A stretch of DNA of 64,000 bases from Botrytis cinerea B05.10 (taxonomy: Eukaryota; Ascomycota; Leotiomycetes; Helotiales; Sclerotiniaceae), in NCBI RefSeq assembly GCF_000143535.2, contig NC_037310.1:3286001-3350000 (forward strand), read 5' to 3'. Positions 1-11,900 of this stretch are shown one piece after another (the first letter of the stretch is position 1; every line of letters starts with the position of its first letter). The notes under the pieces were generated by a model, which searched no databases, was not told where the DNA came from, and saw nothing but the letters and a program-made list of their open reading frames with translations. The translations under genes and the position numbers were made by a program.

Positions 1-880
1 GTTAGTTTGGAAACGGATTATCACTACTCTGATGTAACATACCTGGTTTGCATCAACCATAAGAATATTGCCCTTGTCGTAGCCAATGACTTCTCTTGCA
101 ATTGACAAACGTTCTCGATCATCTTCAACAGATGTTCCAACCTTAAGCTTGAAATGTCTGTATCCCTTGGCCAAAGTTTCCTCCAAGAGCCCCTTCATCT
201 TATCTTTGCCATAACCCAACCATCCGGCACTTGTGGTGTAGGCAGGAACAGCCTTGTTGTTTAAGGCGTCTTCAATTCTCTTTGCCTTTCCTCCCTCTTC
301 AGCCTTCAACATAGCAATGGCCTCTTCAGGTGTAATAGCATCAGTGATATAACGGAAATCGATACAGCTGACGAATTCCTCAGGGCTCATGTCTGCAACA
401 ATTCTCCAGACAGGCTTGTTGAGTGTCTTTGCCCACAAATCCCAGATAGCATTGACGACGGCTCCAAGGGCAAGATGAATTACACCCTTTTCTGGGCCAA
501 TCCATCTAAGTTGCGAATCGGAAACGAGATATCTCCAGGTTTGACCCCAATTTGAGACGAGGGAGGAAAGGGTGCGTCCCTTGAGACGATCGGCGACATG
601 ATCGATTGCAGCACATACGATATCGTTTCCACGACCGATTGTGAAAGTCTGCGAGAGGAAGGATTGGTTAGCAAGGTACAAACAGAGCAATTGAAAGTAA
701 ACAAAAACGTTGTAATCGTCTTACCATGCCATGACCAGAGAACTCGGAATCGGTCTTGAGAATACAGTATGCAGAACTATAATCTCCAGCAGCGTTCATA
801 GCATCTGAGCCCGTCTTGTCGAGGGAAGTGGGAAATCGAACATCGCGAGTATCCCAACCTGTGATTGTAACTTCAGCCAT
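1..880 (-). CDS. lgd1: L-galactonate dehydratase, 5' part (gene runs off left edge)
   Basis: The enzyme dehydrates L-galactonate to 2-keto-3-deoxy-L-galactonate, the second step of fungal D-galacturonate (pectin sugar) catabolism, in the cytosol. Exon 1 is 880-725 and opens with MAEVTITGWDTRDVRFPTSL. Exon 2 is 648-43. The intron between them (724-649) is phase 0, and a second donor sits at 42-41, so the rest of the gene lies outside the window. The visible 254 residues cover the N-terminal capping domain and the start of the enolase-superfamily barrel. They include the K-L-K-V-G stretch (the KxK catalytic lysine region) and the M-V-D-A-N motif carrying the first metal-binding aspartate. Wording is close to Trichoderma LGD1 from memory. 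The divergent upstream region carries a candidate galacturonate-response motif at 1164-1172. Confidence 0.93.
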
Positions 881-2970
881 GATGGTCGATATGAGGAGAA
901 ACTGTGAGTCAAAGAGGTGAACGGATAAGTATAAGAATGGACGATTGAAGAGAGAGAGATAGTTGGAAAGAAGTGTTTGACCTACAGATTGGGAAAGAAG
1001 CAGACAAATATATACAAATTTATTGAGCCATTGGAACGTTTGGAAAGCAGTCAAGAGAGCATAATCGATTGGCTCAACAGTGGGGCAATTGGACCGAAGT
1101 CAAAAGTACGACGATGATTTCTGTGTTGTTTTCCTTTTCAGTCAACGACAATCAAGGGTTTGTATTGGTGGAAGAATAGAGTTTCTGTCGACCCCGCGCT
1201 ATTTTTTTGATCATTTACCTCACACGGTCCTTCTTCCAATCCTCCCTTTCCCCCATTCACTCCACCCACACTTCACTCACAACTTCACTCCAATCACACT
1301 TCACCAACCCCTCGTACCCCCTGATTCGGAACCCCCACATTGTTCGAGATTCTGGCGGGAGAAAGAAAATCCGGGTGAGACTAATTTTTTGCATCCCAGC
1401 TACTCGTACTTGCCGGGAGGTATTCATGCAATACACAATTGGCCCATCAACCCATCAACCCATCAACCCATCATACGCCAGCAAGGTCCTGCAAGCAATA
1501 CTAATATCCCGAGCTCGTACTCTTTCTTAGAATCCTCCAAGAGCGCTCTATGCTCGAGGAAAGACTTGGTATAACCTCGTCCTCTTCGCATTCAATTTCC
1601 ACATCATGGCTCAACTATCGTTTCGACGGCCTTCGTGGAAAACTTACACTGCACATTGTCTATTGTTTGATCAAAGCGGAACGAAGGACACCTCTCGTGA
1701 CACTTCATGCATTGAAATGTCAATATCCGGGTTTGCCCCCACCTATGGTCCGAGTTATTGAGGTTGCTCAACGGTAGTATTGGGACTTCAAATAGACTCA
1801 TTGCTCCACTTCGTCGATTGAGATCGCAGTCATTCATGTTGGAGGAACATTCGGTGACAGGAAAATACTCGACCATTCGTGTTTCTTATTCCTTTAAGTT
1901 TTCTTGACGGGAAAGAAAGGGTATTTTGATCACGCCCTGGGTCTTTTCGAATGACCGACGGGCAGACCCTTTCAAGTTTCATGCTAATATACCCGGAGAC
2001 TTGACACCCACGAAGTTAAATCTTTCGGGGCCCATACACGGTCTTCCAGTCGGCGCTGTCAGTGCAATCAATCCTCTTACGATTCGTGCCGGGCCATTTG
2101 GCAACCGTTGCCAGCATCGATGCCAGATCTGGAGCGGTTGATACCTTATTTATGAACGAGAACAAATTTATCCATTCTTCTGGATTGATTTTCTAAATCG
2201 GGAAACTGCGCAGACGTCGATAAGTAAATGCATGCATTGCAAAATGCAAAGAAAGAGGTTTGAGAAGATCAAGAATCAACAAAAATCTAATCATTGTTTC
2301 CTTTGGTGGGAATCAAAGCAGTATATTAATACTTCCTTACCTAGTGGTACCGGCAAGCGAGCCACTTGGCTTCCCGAGAAGTTTGTCTGGAAATTAGAGA
2401 GATTTTTGAACCCAAAAAAACTCCAATGTGTATACATGTTACAATTGCGTTGGGATGTCTCACATTTACTGTGCCGTTTTTTTCTATCAAATTCTCAATT
2501 GGCTGGCATGCGAATAATACGTTCTATTTCGCGTTGTTTATATTTCGGGAAATACAGAATATGAATGACCCATCAAGTCGCTTTTTCAAAGCAATCAAGC
2601 TCATGCAAAGTTTTAACAACATAGGCTCCTGACCTTCACTCAGGATACGATTGGGAAGTCTCCTTAGAAATTGATCAGGAATCTAGAGTGCAATATCTTG
2701 AAATAAATGATGAACGATGTGGGTGTTTAGGCAAGGATACAATTCCTACCAACATGCTTTGTGTTGGTGTGATGCAATAGATGCATGGGCAGTACACACT
2801 ACTCTCCTATCAAAAGACGAAAAAAAAATACAAGTCCAAAGAATTCTCCCAGAGATGTTATTTTGTCCCTGACGATAGAGCAGTCCTTTCAAAGCGTGGC
2901 TGAGCCGAAAGTTATCTCAAATAAGAGAATGTGAAATGCTCTCCGTTTTCTATCGCTCCCTAATCATTGT
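881..2970. other. Intergenic, lgd1 upstream region
   Basis: No gene is supported here. The ORFs present are short and carry no recognisable domain. The stretch next to lgd1 should hold its promoter. Positions 1441-1468 are a short tandem of the 8-mer CCATCAAC with slippage. The rest is unremarkable AT-rich sequence. Confidence 0.6.
1164..1172 (-). promoter_or_regulatory. Candidate D-galacturonate-responsive element upstream of lgd1
   Basis: On the minus strand, in the orientation of lgd1, this reads TCCACCAAT. It fits the TCCNCCAAT/CCNCCAAT motif described for galacturonate-induced genes controlled by GaaR-type Zn2Cys6 regulators. It lies about 285 bases upstream of the lgd1 ATG, and lgd1 belongs to that regulon in other ascomycetes. 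A 9-base match with one free position can occur by chance, so this is an inference from motif plus context. Confidence 0.5.
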
Positions 2971-3019
2971 ATGGATGGATACTGCTGGCTAAGTTTAACG
3001 GCCATACATCGAGAATCAA

Positions 3020-4708
3020 TAATGTCTTCCTCGGCCCACGATCCGATAACTATCAAAGTAAAGCAATTTTCAATTACTTCCGGACGCCTACTAACACTCT
3101 GTAGAGATCGAAAGTTTTCTACTGAAACGGAACCCAATTCTTTCTTCGAGGAGTTACCTATCAGTCGGATTCGTTGGATTTATTGGCTAACAGGGAAGCT
3201 TGTGAACGTGGTATCAAGGCATTAGTATCTTTGGGGATCAATGTACTACATGTATCTGGGATCGACCCAAGTCAAGATCATAAGAAATGCATGGACAAGT
3301 TTATGGAAAAGGGCATTTACCTACTAATCGACATAACTACCACGTCTACGGATATCTACAGCGGTTCTCCCACATGGACAAATGAAAAATTCTCTGCTTA
3401 TATGGATATGGTGGATGCATTTGCTTCATACACGAACACACTCAGATTCTATCTAGTCGATGATTCCCTTTCAGATAGTACCACTTATATAGCACCACTC
3501 TGTAAAGCAGCTGTACGAAATGTAAAAGGTTACATCAAAGCAAGAGGCTATCGTTCTATACCCATTGGGGGATACGTTTTAACTGATAGCGGTTCTGCAC
3601 ACGAGACCTATCGGCTGATTGCAGATTACATGGCTTGTGGAAACTCGGCCATTGATTTTTGGGTGTTGGCAGATTATTCATGGTGCGACAACTCTACGTT
3701 CACGTCTTCGAATTGCTCTCGTCTCACCGAAAGCTTTTCCGACTACCCATTACCAATATTTATCACAGACTATGCATGCGATCCCGCTATAGAAAATAAC
3801 AGTAATATTGCCGGCCGGATCTTTGATGAAGTTGTCACCATATATGGCCCAAAAATGTCGGATATCTGGTCGGGTGGAATTGTGTATGAGTGGGCGACCT
3901 TCGGCGATTCAGATTTCAGTGACTATGGTAAGGAAATCTCTTTGGAAAGGTATGCAGGTTTTCTCACAGGTTTTCAACAGTTCTAGTAAATGTAACCGAT
4001 GACACGATCCAGCTCAATCAGAATCATAAATCGCTTTCAACCCAACTTGCTGCGATCAATCCCTCCATGACTCAAATGTCAGCTTATACGCCAACTATTA
4101 CAACAGCACCATCATGCCCGGATAGAAACGCAACTTGGGGTATATACAACCATTCAATATCTATCACATTCCGCTAATACTGACAGCCGCATCGACAATA
4201 CTCCCCCCAACAGCAAATGACGTAGTATGCGACTGTATGATAGCCTCTGCACTGTAAAGTTGACCCATCAACATCAGCCAACACAATCACATCAGTTCAA
4301 GCAACTCTATGTACATCAAACTACACCACCTGTGAAGGATTTACATCGAACGCTACTTCTTCAACCTATGGCGCATTTAGCGTGTGTTCCCCTTGGCAGC
4401 AGGTTTCCTGGGCTATCAATCAATGCTACCTGAATACGGGAGATTGCTCGCAGAAAACAACAACGGCAAGTTTGCAAACTTACGAAGCTCTAAACTCTAG
4501 CTGCATCGATCTTTTAGCAAGAGCCGGTCCGTTAGGCAAAACACTTATTTGTTCAGATATAACGATTACCAATTCCACTTCAAACTCAAATATCGCATCC
4601 ATGTCTTCAGACACCCAAGCTGATAGCTCTAGATTCTTATCTGGTGGCGCCATTATCTTTCTTTCCACTTTCAATCGAGTTTCTTCTGTCCACTTGTCCA
4701 ATCTATGA
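3020..4708 (+). pseudogene. GH72 beta-1,3-glucanosyltransferase-like (Gas/Gel family), damaged copy
   Basis: GH72 enzymes elongate wall beta-1,3-glucan and are GPI-anchored at the cell surface. The central frame, open from 3126 to 3927, matches the family from the QFF-x-R-G-V-x-Y-Q strand through GINV, the N-C-x-R cysteine region and I-W-S-G-G. Two good introns (3928-3986 and 4140-4186) join it to a C-terminal X8/CBM43-like cysteine domain (W-A-A-S, C-D-C-M, Y-G-A-F-S-V-C, W-A-I-N-Q), ending at 4708. Signs of damage: an in-frame TGA at 3123-3125 just before the conserved QFF strand; no recognisable signal peptide; and no GT-AG intron I can find that keeps the frame between 4240 and 4304. Both catalytic glutamates read Asp: V-D-D at 3456-3464 aligns with G-N-E, and T-D-Y around 3768 aligns with S-E-Y/F. 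It is probably a decaying paralogue. A functional gene with sequencing errors is less likely. Confidence 0.75.
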
Positions 4709-5009
4709 ATCTGGGCTCAATTACGCGAAAATTGTGAATTTGCATAGTTATATTTTGACCGATGCTTATATCCTACATACGTAAATCAGGAACAAATACC
4801 AAGTCCTCGCATTAAATTGAAGAACAGCAGTCGAACATGTAGCAGGTCCTCCATATCAGAACCAAGGAAAGTAAATTCATTCAGGGTATCAATATTTTGC
4901 CAGCCAGTACACCTACACACGCTTTCAATTCCCAAAAACACCATCATTCTCCATGAGCCAATAGTTGTCAACAAAAGCACCAACAGTCGTCAAGCAGTAC
5001 GTCATGTCA
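4709..5009. other. Convergent intergenic
   Basis: This stretch of about 300 bases lies between the 3' ends of the GH72-like copy and the Rad60-like gene. I see no feature in it beyond presumed 3' UTRs. Confidence 0.6.
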
Positions 5010-6474
5010 TCATCTGATTAAGACATCCACTGTATCCATATCATCGAAATCCGCCTCTTCCACTGTAGATTCTGGCTCCAAATGATCCCCATCAAAGCTC
5101 AGGATGATTTTCTTATCCGCCGGAATCTGATTCGTACTTCTGAATCCATCTACCAATTTCTTGATCGTGGTCGTGGGCTTGACATAGGTTTTGAATTCCT
5201 TGATATCTTTCGATTGGGCTTTGAGTATCAATCTCATCTTGTTGACTGGTTCGGGTACAACTTCAACAGGTTCTTCTTCTTCGTCGTCGCTGATTTCTTC
5301 AGCTTCGGCTGCCTTGCAGCATTCATCCCAGAGATCGTTTGTCCATGCTTCCATATGTATTCTACCACTATTGAAACCCTCACCTGTGGTATCGACATCG
5401 CCATTCGTGTTAAAGTCAAGGCCAAGGGATGCGCATGTCATGGAATCGAATAATCGTTTATTTCTCCAGGTGAGTAAAATAGAATCTTTCAATTCTTTAT
5501 CCATGTGTATTCCGTCAATTTCTTGTTTCCCGCACCAAGCCTGTCGAACTTCTCGTAGACGCTGATGAAGTTTCCGCCTAATAATTAAATTCTTGGTGTT
5601 TTCCAGTCGAGACGAGATAAATATTTCTAGTACAGGTTCGGCTTTTTTGTCATCTTGGAAAACATCGTCGTCGACTGCATTTCTGTCCGGTTCATGATTT
5701 TTATTTGCCCATTCGGCATTACTCCTCTCTTGAGCTAGATCCGCAAGTCTCTTGTTTTCTCGAGCCTTTGCCAATAGTTCCGGAAATTCCTCTTCGGAAA
5801 ATGCATCTTCGTCTTCGTCCTCAATGATAGGAATTGGTTCGGCCGATGTCACAATGGGAGAGGAACTTCTGCTGATTCGCTGCGTAACAGGCGCGGCATC
5901 GTCGCTGTCACTGTCGCTCACAGATATATAGCCCTTTGCAATAACTTCCTGCTCTTCGCTCTTCCTACTTCTACTATGTATATCTTTTGCAAAACGACCC
6001 ATCAACCCCCCCGGCGAACGACGCTTCTTCTGCGGAGATCCCGTTTGCGACTTGCGACTATCAGGTGTAGATATTGACGATTTCCTAAGCCCATCAGCAT
6101 ACACACAACACCATATCTACGAAGCCATAAAGTAAATACCTAGCCAGTTCTTCATCTTCCGTCTCACTATCCAAATCTACCTTTTCTTGCACATCCTCAT
6201 TCGAGAACTTCCTTTTTTCTACTCTCGGACTTGAAGATGATTTCTCCCTGCTCTGCGATGAACGCTTTCTCTCTAAACTCGCGATCTTCTTTTCCCTCTT
6301 AATCTCCTTCTCCCTAGCATGTAGTGGAAACAGATCTTTTGCGCGACTAAAAGCATCGGTATGGTCCATCCCCGGTTTAAGCTCTGGAGCTTGCGCTATG
6401 GTCAACTTCTTCTTAAAAAGAGAGAACTTTTTCTTGACGGGAGGCGCCGATGTACCAGTATCGAGGTCTGCCAT
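5010..6474 (-). CDS. Rad60/Esc2/NIP45-like protein with C-terminal SUMO-like domain
   Basis: Two exons, 6474-6140 and 6084-5010, with a 55-nt intron; the spliced product is 469 residues. The N-terminal two thirds are charged, low complexity and rich in Ser, Lys and acidic runs (D-S-D-S-D-D, E-D-E-D-E-D), so probably disordered, with basic KKKRR-type nuclear signals. The last about 75 residues, from M-R-L-I-L-K to the stop, form a ubiquitin-like beta-grasp of the Rad60-SLD type, with the typical x-K-K-I-I-L-S-F-D-G strand and an acidic tail ending in D-V-L-I-R. Family members act in the nucleus with SUMO, Ubc9 and Smc5/6 in recombination repair. It starts 254 bp from LSM6, which is divergent. 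I could not place the second SUMO-like domain of true Rad60 with confidence, so the family call is firmer than the orthology. Confidence 0.78.
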
Positions 6475-6728
6475 ATTTGGATATTATTTGTGCGATTTTT
6501 GTGATTGTCTTGATTGTTTCGAGTGTATATGAAAATGAGGTCGAGATGTAAATACGGGGAAATTTTGGAGGGTTGCCGTTGTGAGGCTGCATGCGCTAAA
6601 AGTACCGGTAGCGATACCGATGCTTCATTTGCTGCCATTGTCTGTGTAGAACTGCAATATATTCAAAATTGTCTCCTCCATCAACGATAAGATTCCATCA
6701 AAGTCATAGTGGTATTTCGAAGAAAGAT

Positions 6729-7097
6729 ATGGAGAACGGCGCATTACAACAAGGCGAAGGCAAGGATCCTTCATCCTTCCTGTCAGAAATTATTGGCTCA
6801 AAAGTCATTGTAAAGCTCAATAATTCTCTCGTCTTCAAAGGTTAGCTAGCCACCCATACCTCCGGTTCCTGTCTAAAACTTACACATTTGCAGGAGAATT
6901 ACAGTCCGTCGATGGATATATGAACATCGCTTTAGAAAAATGCGAGGAATGGGTTCATGGAAAGAAGAAGACAGTTCATGGTGATGCCTTTGTGCGGGGC
7001 AACAATGGTGAGGATTCTTCCTGAACATCATTCGATATAAGCAGCTAATTCCGTGTGTCTGTTAGTCATGTACATTTCGGCCGATGAATCTGCTTAA
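6729..7097 (+). CDS. LSM6: U6 snRNA-associated Sm-like protein LSm6
   Basis: Three short exons, 6729-6840, 6894-7007 and 7066-7097, give an 85-residue protein, the normal length for LSm6. No single exon holds a long ORF, so it is easily missed. The product has the Sm1 motif (S-K-V-I-V-K-L, then G-E-L-Q-S-V-D-G-Y-M-N) and an Sm2 motif around F-V-R-G-N-N-V-M-Y-I. It sits in the LSm2-8 ring that binds the U6 snRNA 3' end in the nucleus and in the LSm1-7 ring of cytoplasmic mRNA decay. All introns are GT-AG and keep phase. The promoter is shared with the divergent Rad60-like gene. Confidence 0.93.
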
Positions 7098-7332
7098 TTG
7101 GCACAATAGTGGAAAAGCATTGGGTGGGAGTTATGGAGTGCTATACAGGAAGGATCCTTTTACGAAATTCATGATATCCAAAAGACGACGATGAGACGCG
7201 ACAAGGTAGCAGAAACCGGCGGAATTATATGCACAGCCTTATGGACAGGTGTGCCGATAATTGGAATTCGTGGAAACATAACAATGGAGCAGCTTCTTAA
7301 GCTATCTACGGCCATCTATCTACACTAGACAT

Positions 7333-8457
7333 TCAAACCCTTGAGGTCCAGAAGAAATATGTCTTGCCATGCAACGCAACCTCACCATTTTCATTACGCT
7401 CAGCATCCATTCCCTTCAACGACCCAAGAACCTTCTGCTTCACTTGTTCTTTCTTTTCAAGCTCCATCACCGCTATAGCACTCAAAGTCCCAAACCTATT
7501 CCAAATAGCCTCATCACTCAACCATACCGTCCACTCAACATGATCTTCTCCAAGCGGCAATGAGAACTTTGGTAGATCCTGCGTGAATGTATCTTTCAAG
7601 GTTTGCAAGGGAGTGGAATCCAATTGGTCCTCAAATACATCTTTCCATTTCCCATGACGAAAACGTGGAAGGTCATCTTCACTACTTTCAACAATGTCTT
7701 TCAGGACTTGCTCCCATTCTGTAGTTGTTTTTCGACCATCTCGTGGTGAGTTATCTGTATGTTTTGTGATTAGTAGTAAGTGGAAAGACGCAATGTTATA
7801 ACATACAATCCTCTATATTCCACTAAAACGGACATGTTAGCATCTCAGGCTTCACCTTCATGAATCAAGACTTCTTACGATCATTCCAAATACCCCTCCA
7901 GGTCTTAGAGCTCTATGAATCTCCTTCAAAGACTCCTTTGTAGCAAACCTTAAGCGACAAATCAGTATACCATTTCGTTCTGCCATAAGTTCATCCCCTA
8001 TCACTCACCAATGCCAAGACTACCAGAAACCCAAATTAGCAAACATTCTCTCATCTCATCCCTATCCTTGACCCACAAAGTAACTCACCTGCGAAGCAAT
8101 AACCGCATCAGCCCAACCATCCTCAATCTCCATGTTTTGCGCACTTCCGCCAACAATCTCCACACCTCCCTCCCACGCCCCCTCATTCCCCTTCCCGAAC
8201 TTCCCCCTCAAAACCTCCTTCATCTCATCATGCGGCTCCACACACTTAATTGCAAACCCTTCCTTCCTCTCCGCCAACAAAGTAGTAAATTTTCCCGTCC
8301 CAGCGCCTACGTCTATAACTCTAGCTCCTTCCACGTTTTCCACTCCCAGATTCTTTAGGAGTTTAGAGACTGCTTCAGGTGGGTAGCTTGGACGATGTTT
8401 GTCATAGTCTGAGGCATTGGAAAAGCCGTTTAGGGCTTCAAGAGCTAGGGTTGACAT
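7333..8457 (-). CDS. Class I SAM-dependent methyltransferase, five exons
   Basis: Exons are 8457-8089, 8019-8009, 7948-7879, 7822-7807 and 7754-7333, totalling 888 nt and 295 residues. Residues 47-57 (V-I-D-V-G-A-G-T-G-K-F) are the SAM-binding motif I, followed by an acidic C-V-E-P-H at strand 2. The 11-nt second exon supplies S-W-H-W, giving the W-H-W-F-A signature of the fungal UbiE/YcgJ-like methyltransferases, and then R-P-G-G-V-F-G-M-I-W-N. The 16-nt fourth exon is equally short. Start 8457 was chosen because homology begins there; the frame stays open upstream to 8688 but that part looks non-coding. The substrate is unknown. Trans-aconitate methyltransferase-like is a common annotation for this family, but the sequence does not prove it. 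Confidence 0.87.
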
Positions 8458-8933
8458 TTTGGAGGAGTCTATTTGAAATCTGGTATTGTATTGATGGCTG
8501 TAGATGTTGTGTAAGGCTCGGCGAAGTTGGGTGTATTTATGTATCTTGGTTGGTGGTTTGAATGACACTACGTCAGCGATGTGACAGGGAAGCGGAACGG
8601 CACCGTAAATCGCAATCGCATCAGCAAAGCTTGTGGGGAAGGTTTGATTATTATTATTGTAAAGTATTATGGTTGCAAGAAAACTCAAGTATTATTTTGT
8701 ACCAAAAGTATGTAGAGGAAGAAGAATTAAAGATTGCTATCCCATGCAATATCCCGCTGCTTTCAAAAGACTGTCTATTTACAATATCAAAATCACTACA
8801 ATAACCGCCAACGATTGATTTCTTCTAAGATTATTCAACCTAACATCATATCTCGAACCCCATGACAATACAAACCTCACTACCTATCCAGCTCAAACTC
8901 ATACATTCTCTTCTCTAGAACCCAGTGACGTTT
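8458..8933. other. Intergenic between methyltransferase start and STT4 stop
   Basis: About 475 bases holding the methyltransferase promoter and the STT4 3' UTR. I see no gene or recognisable site. Confidence 0.5.
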
Positions 8934-11900
8934 CTAGTACGGAATTCCATTAGTCAGAAGCTGGAACTGATCATAGACTCCAGTCGAATAACTTCCATAA
9001 CTCCTCTTTACCAAGCTTCTCATGAATAACGCAGCCTCAGCCTCCGTCTTTTCTAACACGAATCTATCCCTGAAGTGTTGAATAGATTCAGGCTTGAAGC
9101 AAGGAAGACCAGAGTCCATCATAAGCATAACGAGTTGCGACAGCTTGTCTGTGTAAGGACGAGAGGCCAAGTAAGCCTTTACGCATAATTCCTCGAACCA
9201 TTTAAATGCCTGGTGCTCAGTGCTTCCTCCCATCACAGCCACCATCTCCGTTGTAAGCTTGAATGGTGCTCTTTCAAATTTGACACCTCCAGGGGCGATG
9301 TCAAAGCAGAATCCAAAATCAATGTGTAGAATATGACCAGCATCGTCAATCATAATGTTACCATTGTGACGATCCTTGAATTGCAATAAGAAAGAGATGA
9401 TCGAGTAGGCGGCCATACTTTTGACAAAGTTGGCGCGCGCTTCTTGGAACCTAAGAGAGTCCTCGTTTCCGTATTTCGATATGAAATAATCATATAGGCC
9501 ATTCACGGCTTCTCTTCCCAGAATATCACGCGAGATTGAGTTTGGTAAAACATCAATAACACCACAACCAGGTGCTGTCGCAGTAACACGATATGGGAAG
9601 ACGTAGACATCGAGGCCGACGCTATTGAAGATTCCACGGAACGCAGCGATCATTTGAAGAGCGAGAACGTCTTGACGACAATCATCACCAACTTTGAAAA
9701 TTGCCGATTGCCAAATCTCAATCGAATTATCCACTGGAGTGCCCCCATTTTTATTTGTTTCTTCGAGCATATCATCTGTCCCTTCCATGTCTGCACCTAT
9801 ACTTTTCTTGATGCGGAACGTTGCCATGTATGGTGCTTTGGCATGACTTTGCAGAGGTTTTCCGGATTGTCGATCGATGCCAATTACCACACCATCAGGG
9901 TTACTGGGGAGATATACTCCAATCTCCACCTTGATCTTGCGCAACTCTTCTTCAATCTTCTGCTTCTTCTCTGGCTTAGGTCGTTTGATGTATGGCTTCA
10001 GCTTGCCTGAAATGCTAGTAACTTCGTCGAAGAATGTGAATTCGCGCTCATAGAAGGCTTTGTCAACACCTGAGAAGGATTCTATCATGCGATTCGTAAC
10101 CTTGTCGAGTGTAGGTTTAACAACATCAGGCTGGACTCGTTAGTTTAGCACTTTGGAAACATGCGCGCAACTTACAATTAGTGAATCTTCATCTTTGAAA
10201 GCATTGGCTTTCATGTTCCAGATAATTTGATGCGCAAAAAGTTGCGAGAACTTTGCAGTTTCGACAATATATCGCTCAACATATCCAAGGTCATCATAGC
10301 GCAAGGTTTGGACTATCTGTGGCACGTAAAAGAATGTGACATCAACGGAATGACTCTCCAATGCCCGCATAGCATACTGAACGATGAAGGGATGGTTTCG
10401 GTATGATGGTAAGAAATATGTAACAGCAGATATTGGGTTGACAGGAGCCCAATATAAAAGGTACTAATTTTGTCAGACTGTGGACGAATAGTTATTTCAA
10501 ATCACGTACCTTCATTTGAAATGCAACATCAGATGGCAAAGTATCGCCAAGTAATATATGGACTGCTTCAGGCTCCGATATTGCCTTGTCGGGAAATTGA
10601 AGCAAAAGCAAGCGAACGTCCTGGTGTAGCCTTGCCGAGGGAAATCTAGAAACAAGTTGAATCGCCAAAGACGGGTTTTCGTTCCAGGCAGTTTTTACAA
10701 GAGGAAGTAGCGCTGCATCGTTAGGAACTTTAGCAGGAGCTGGAACCTGGATATCACGACCTTGACGTAAAGGATCAAGCCAAACATTCAATCTTATCTG
10801 TTCACTCTCTATTAATACATGGAGAAGCTCTTCCTTTGCTTGCATCAATTGGAGCATAGCTGTGGGCTTGGAGCCTGCCATAGTCACGCTTCTAAAGGCA
10901 ATAACGACATCGTTCAACAAGCGAGTTTCCGCTTTCAATTGCAGACGGTTGCCACCAAATGACCAGCGAGGTGCAAATGTGAACCAACTGAGGGCAGCAG
11001 AGAGGATCTTGTCCTTCAATCTATATTTCGAGGGTAAATCGAGAGTAGTGGTATGTCTCAGGACTCTTAAGCCGAATAGGACGATCTGAAATCTAATCTC
11101 TCGAGCAAGCGGGTGCCCAGTGGAGTGTTTCAAGCTATCCAGTGTCAAGTCCAGAATTCTCAAAAATGTCTTCTCGGTATGAGGACTGCCAAGACGAGTT
11201 GCATTGAAATGACTACTGAGGAGCTGTAAAAGTCGCGTATGGGGGGCGAGCATATTATTGACAGCCTGTTGCTTTTTGGCCAGTACTGTCCTATCGCTGG
11301 GTGCGAACTCTTCCTTTATATAGAAAGGATCTTGATGGCTATCGACTGTTAGTTTGCAAGAAAATGAATCCGCGAATGTACTTACATGAACATGCCATTG
11401 AAAATTCCAATTTTGCGATGTGAGGTCAATTCCCATTGTTGTGCGATTTCCATCAAAATTCTAGGTTCCATGCTGGGATTTTCGTTGATAACGCCAAACC
11501 ACAAAGAACCCCCAAGCTTAATTGACTGCTTGGTAAAAATAGCGAAGGGTATGGAAACGAGATAGCGGATGATAGCACATTCATCTTTGTCACTTCGGCA
11601 AAGTAAAGCAGCAGCTCTTCTTAGCACATCACGGATCTCGGTAATTGCTATGTGCTTCTTTTTGTGGATTTGCGCTTCAAGTTTGGACAGAACTGATACT
11701 GCATCGTCACAATCCTTGTCAGTCTTCGATGTGATCGAAGGTCTACGTTCGTCTAGATGCATGGAGCGTAGCCATTCAGCATTGTGGTCAGGAAGAGCTT
11801 CTGCATATCGATACTCTTGCCTTGTAGTATATTGAGCAATGAAATCAGAGGCCGTGTTGATATTACACTCCCCGTGGCGATCGATTGCCTCAAGCCTCTG

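Noticed and set aside
8458..8688. Upstream extension of the methyltransferase frame
   Set aside because: Open but Asn/Ile-rich without presequence character, and family homology starts at the Met at 8457, which I took as the start.
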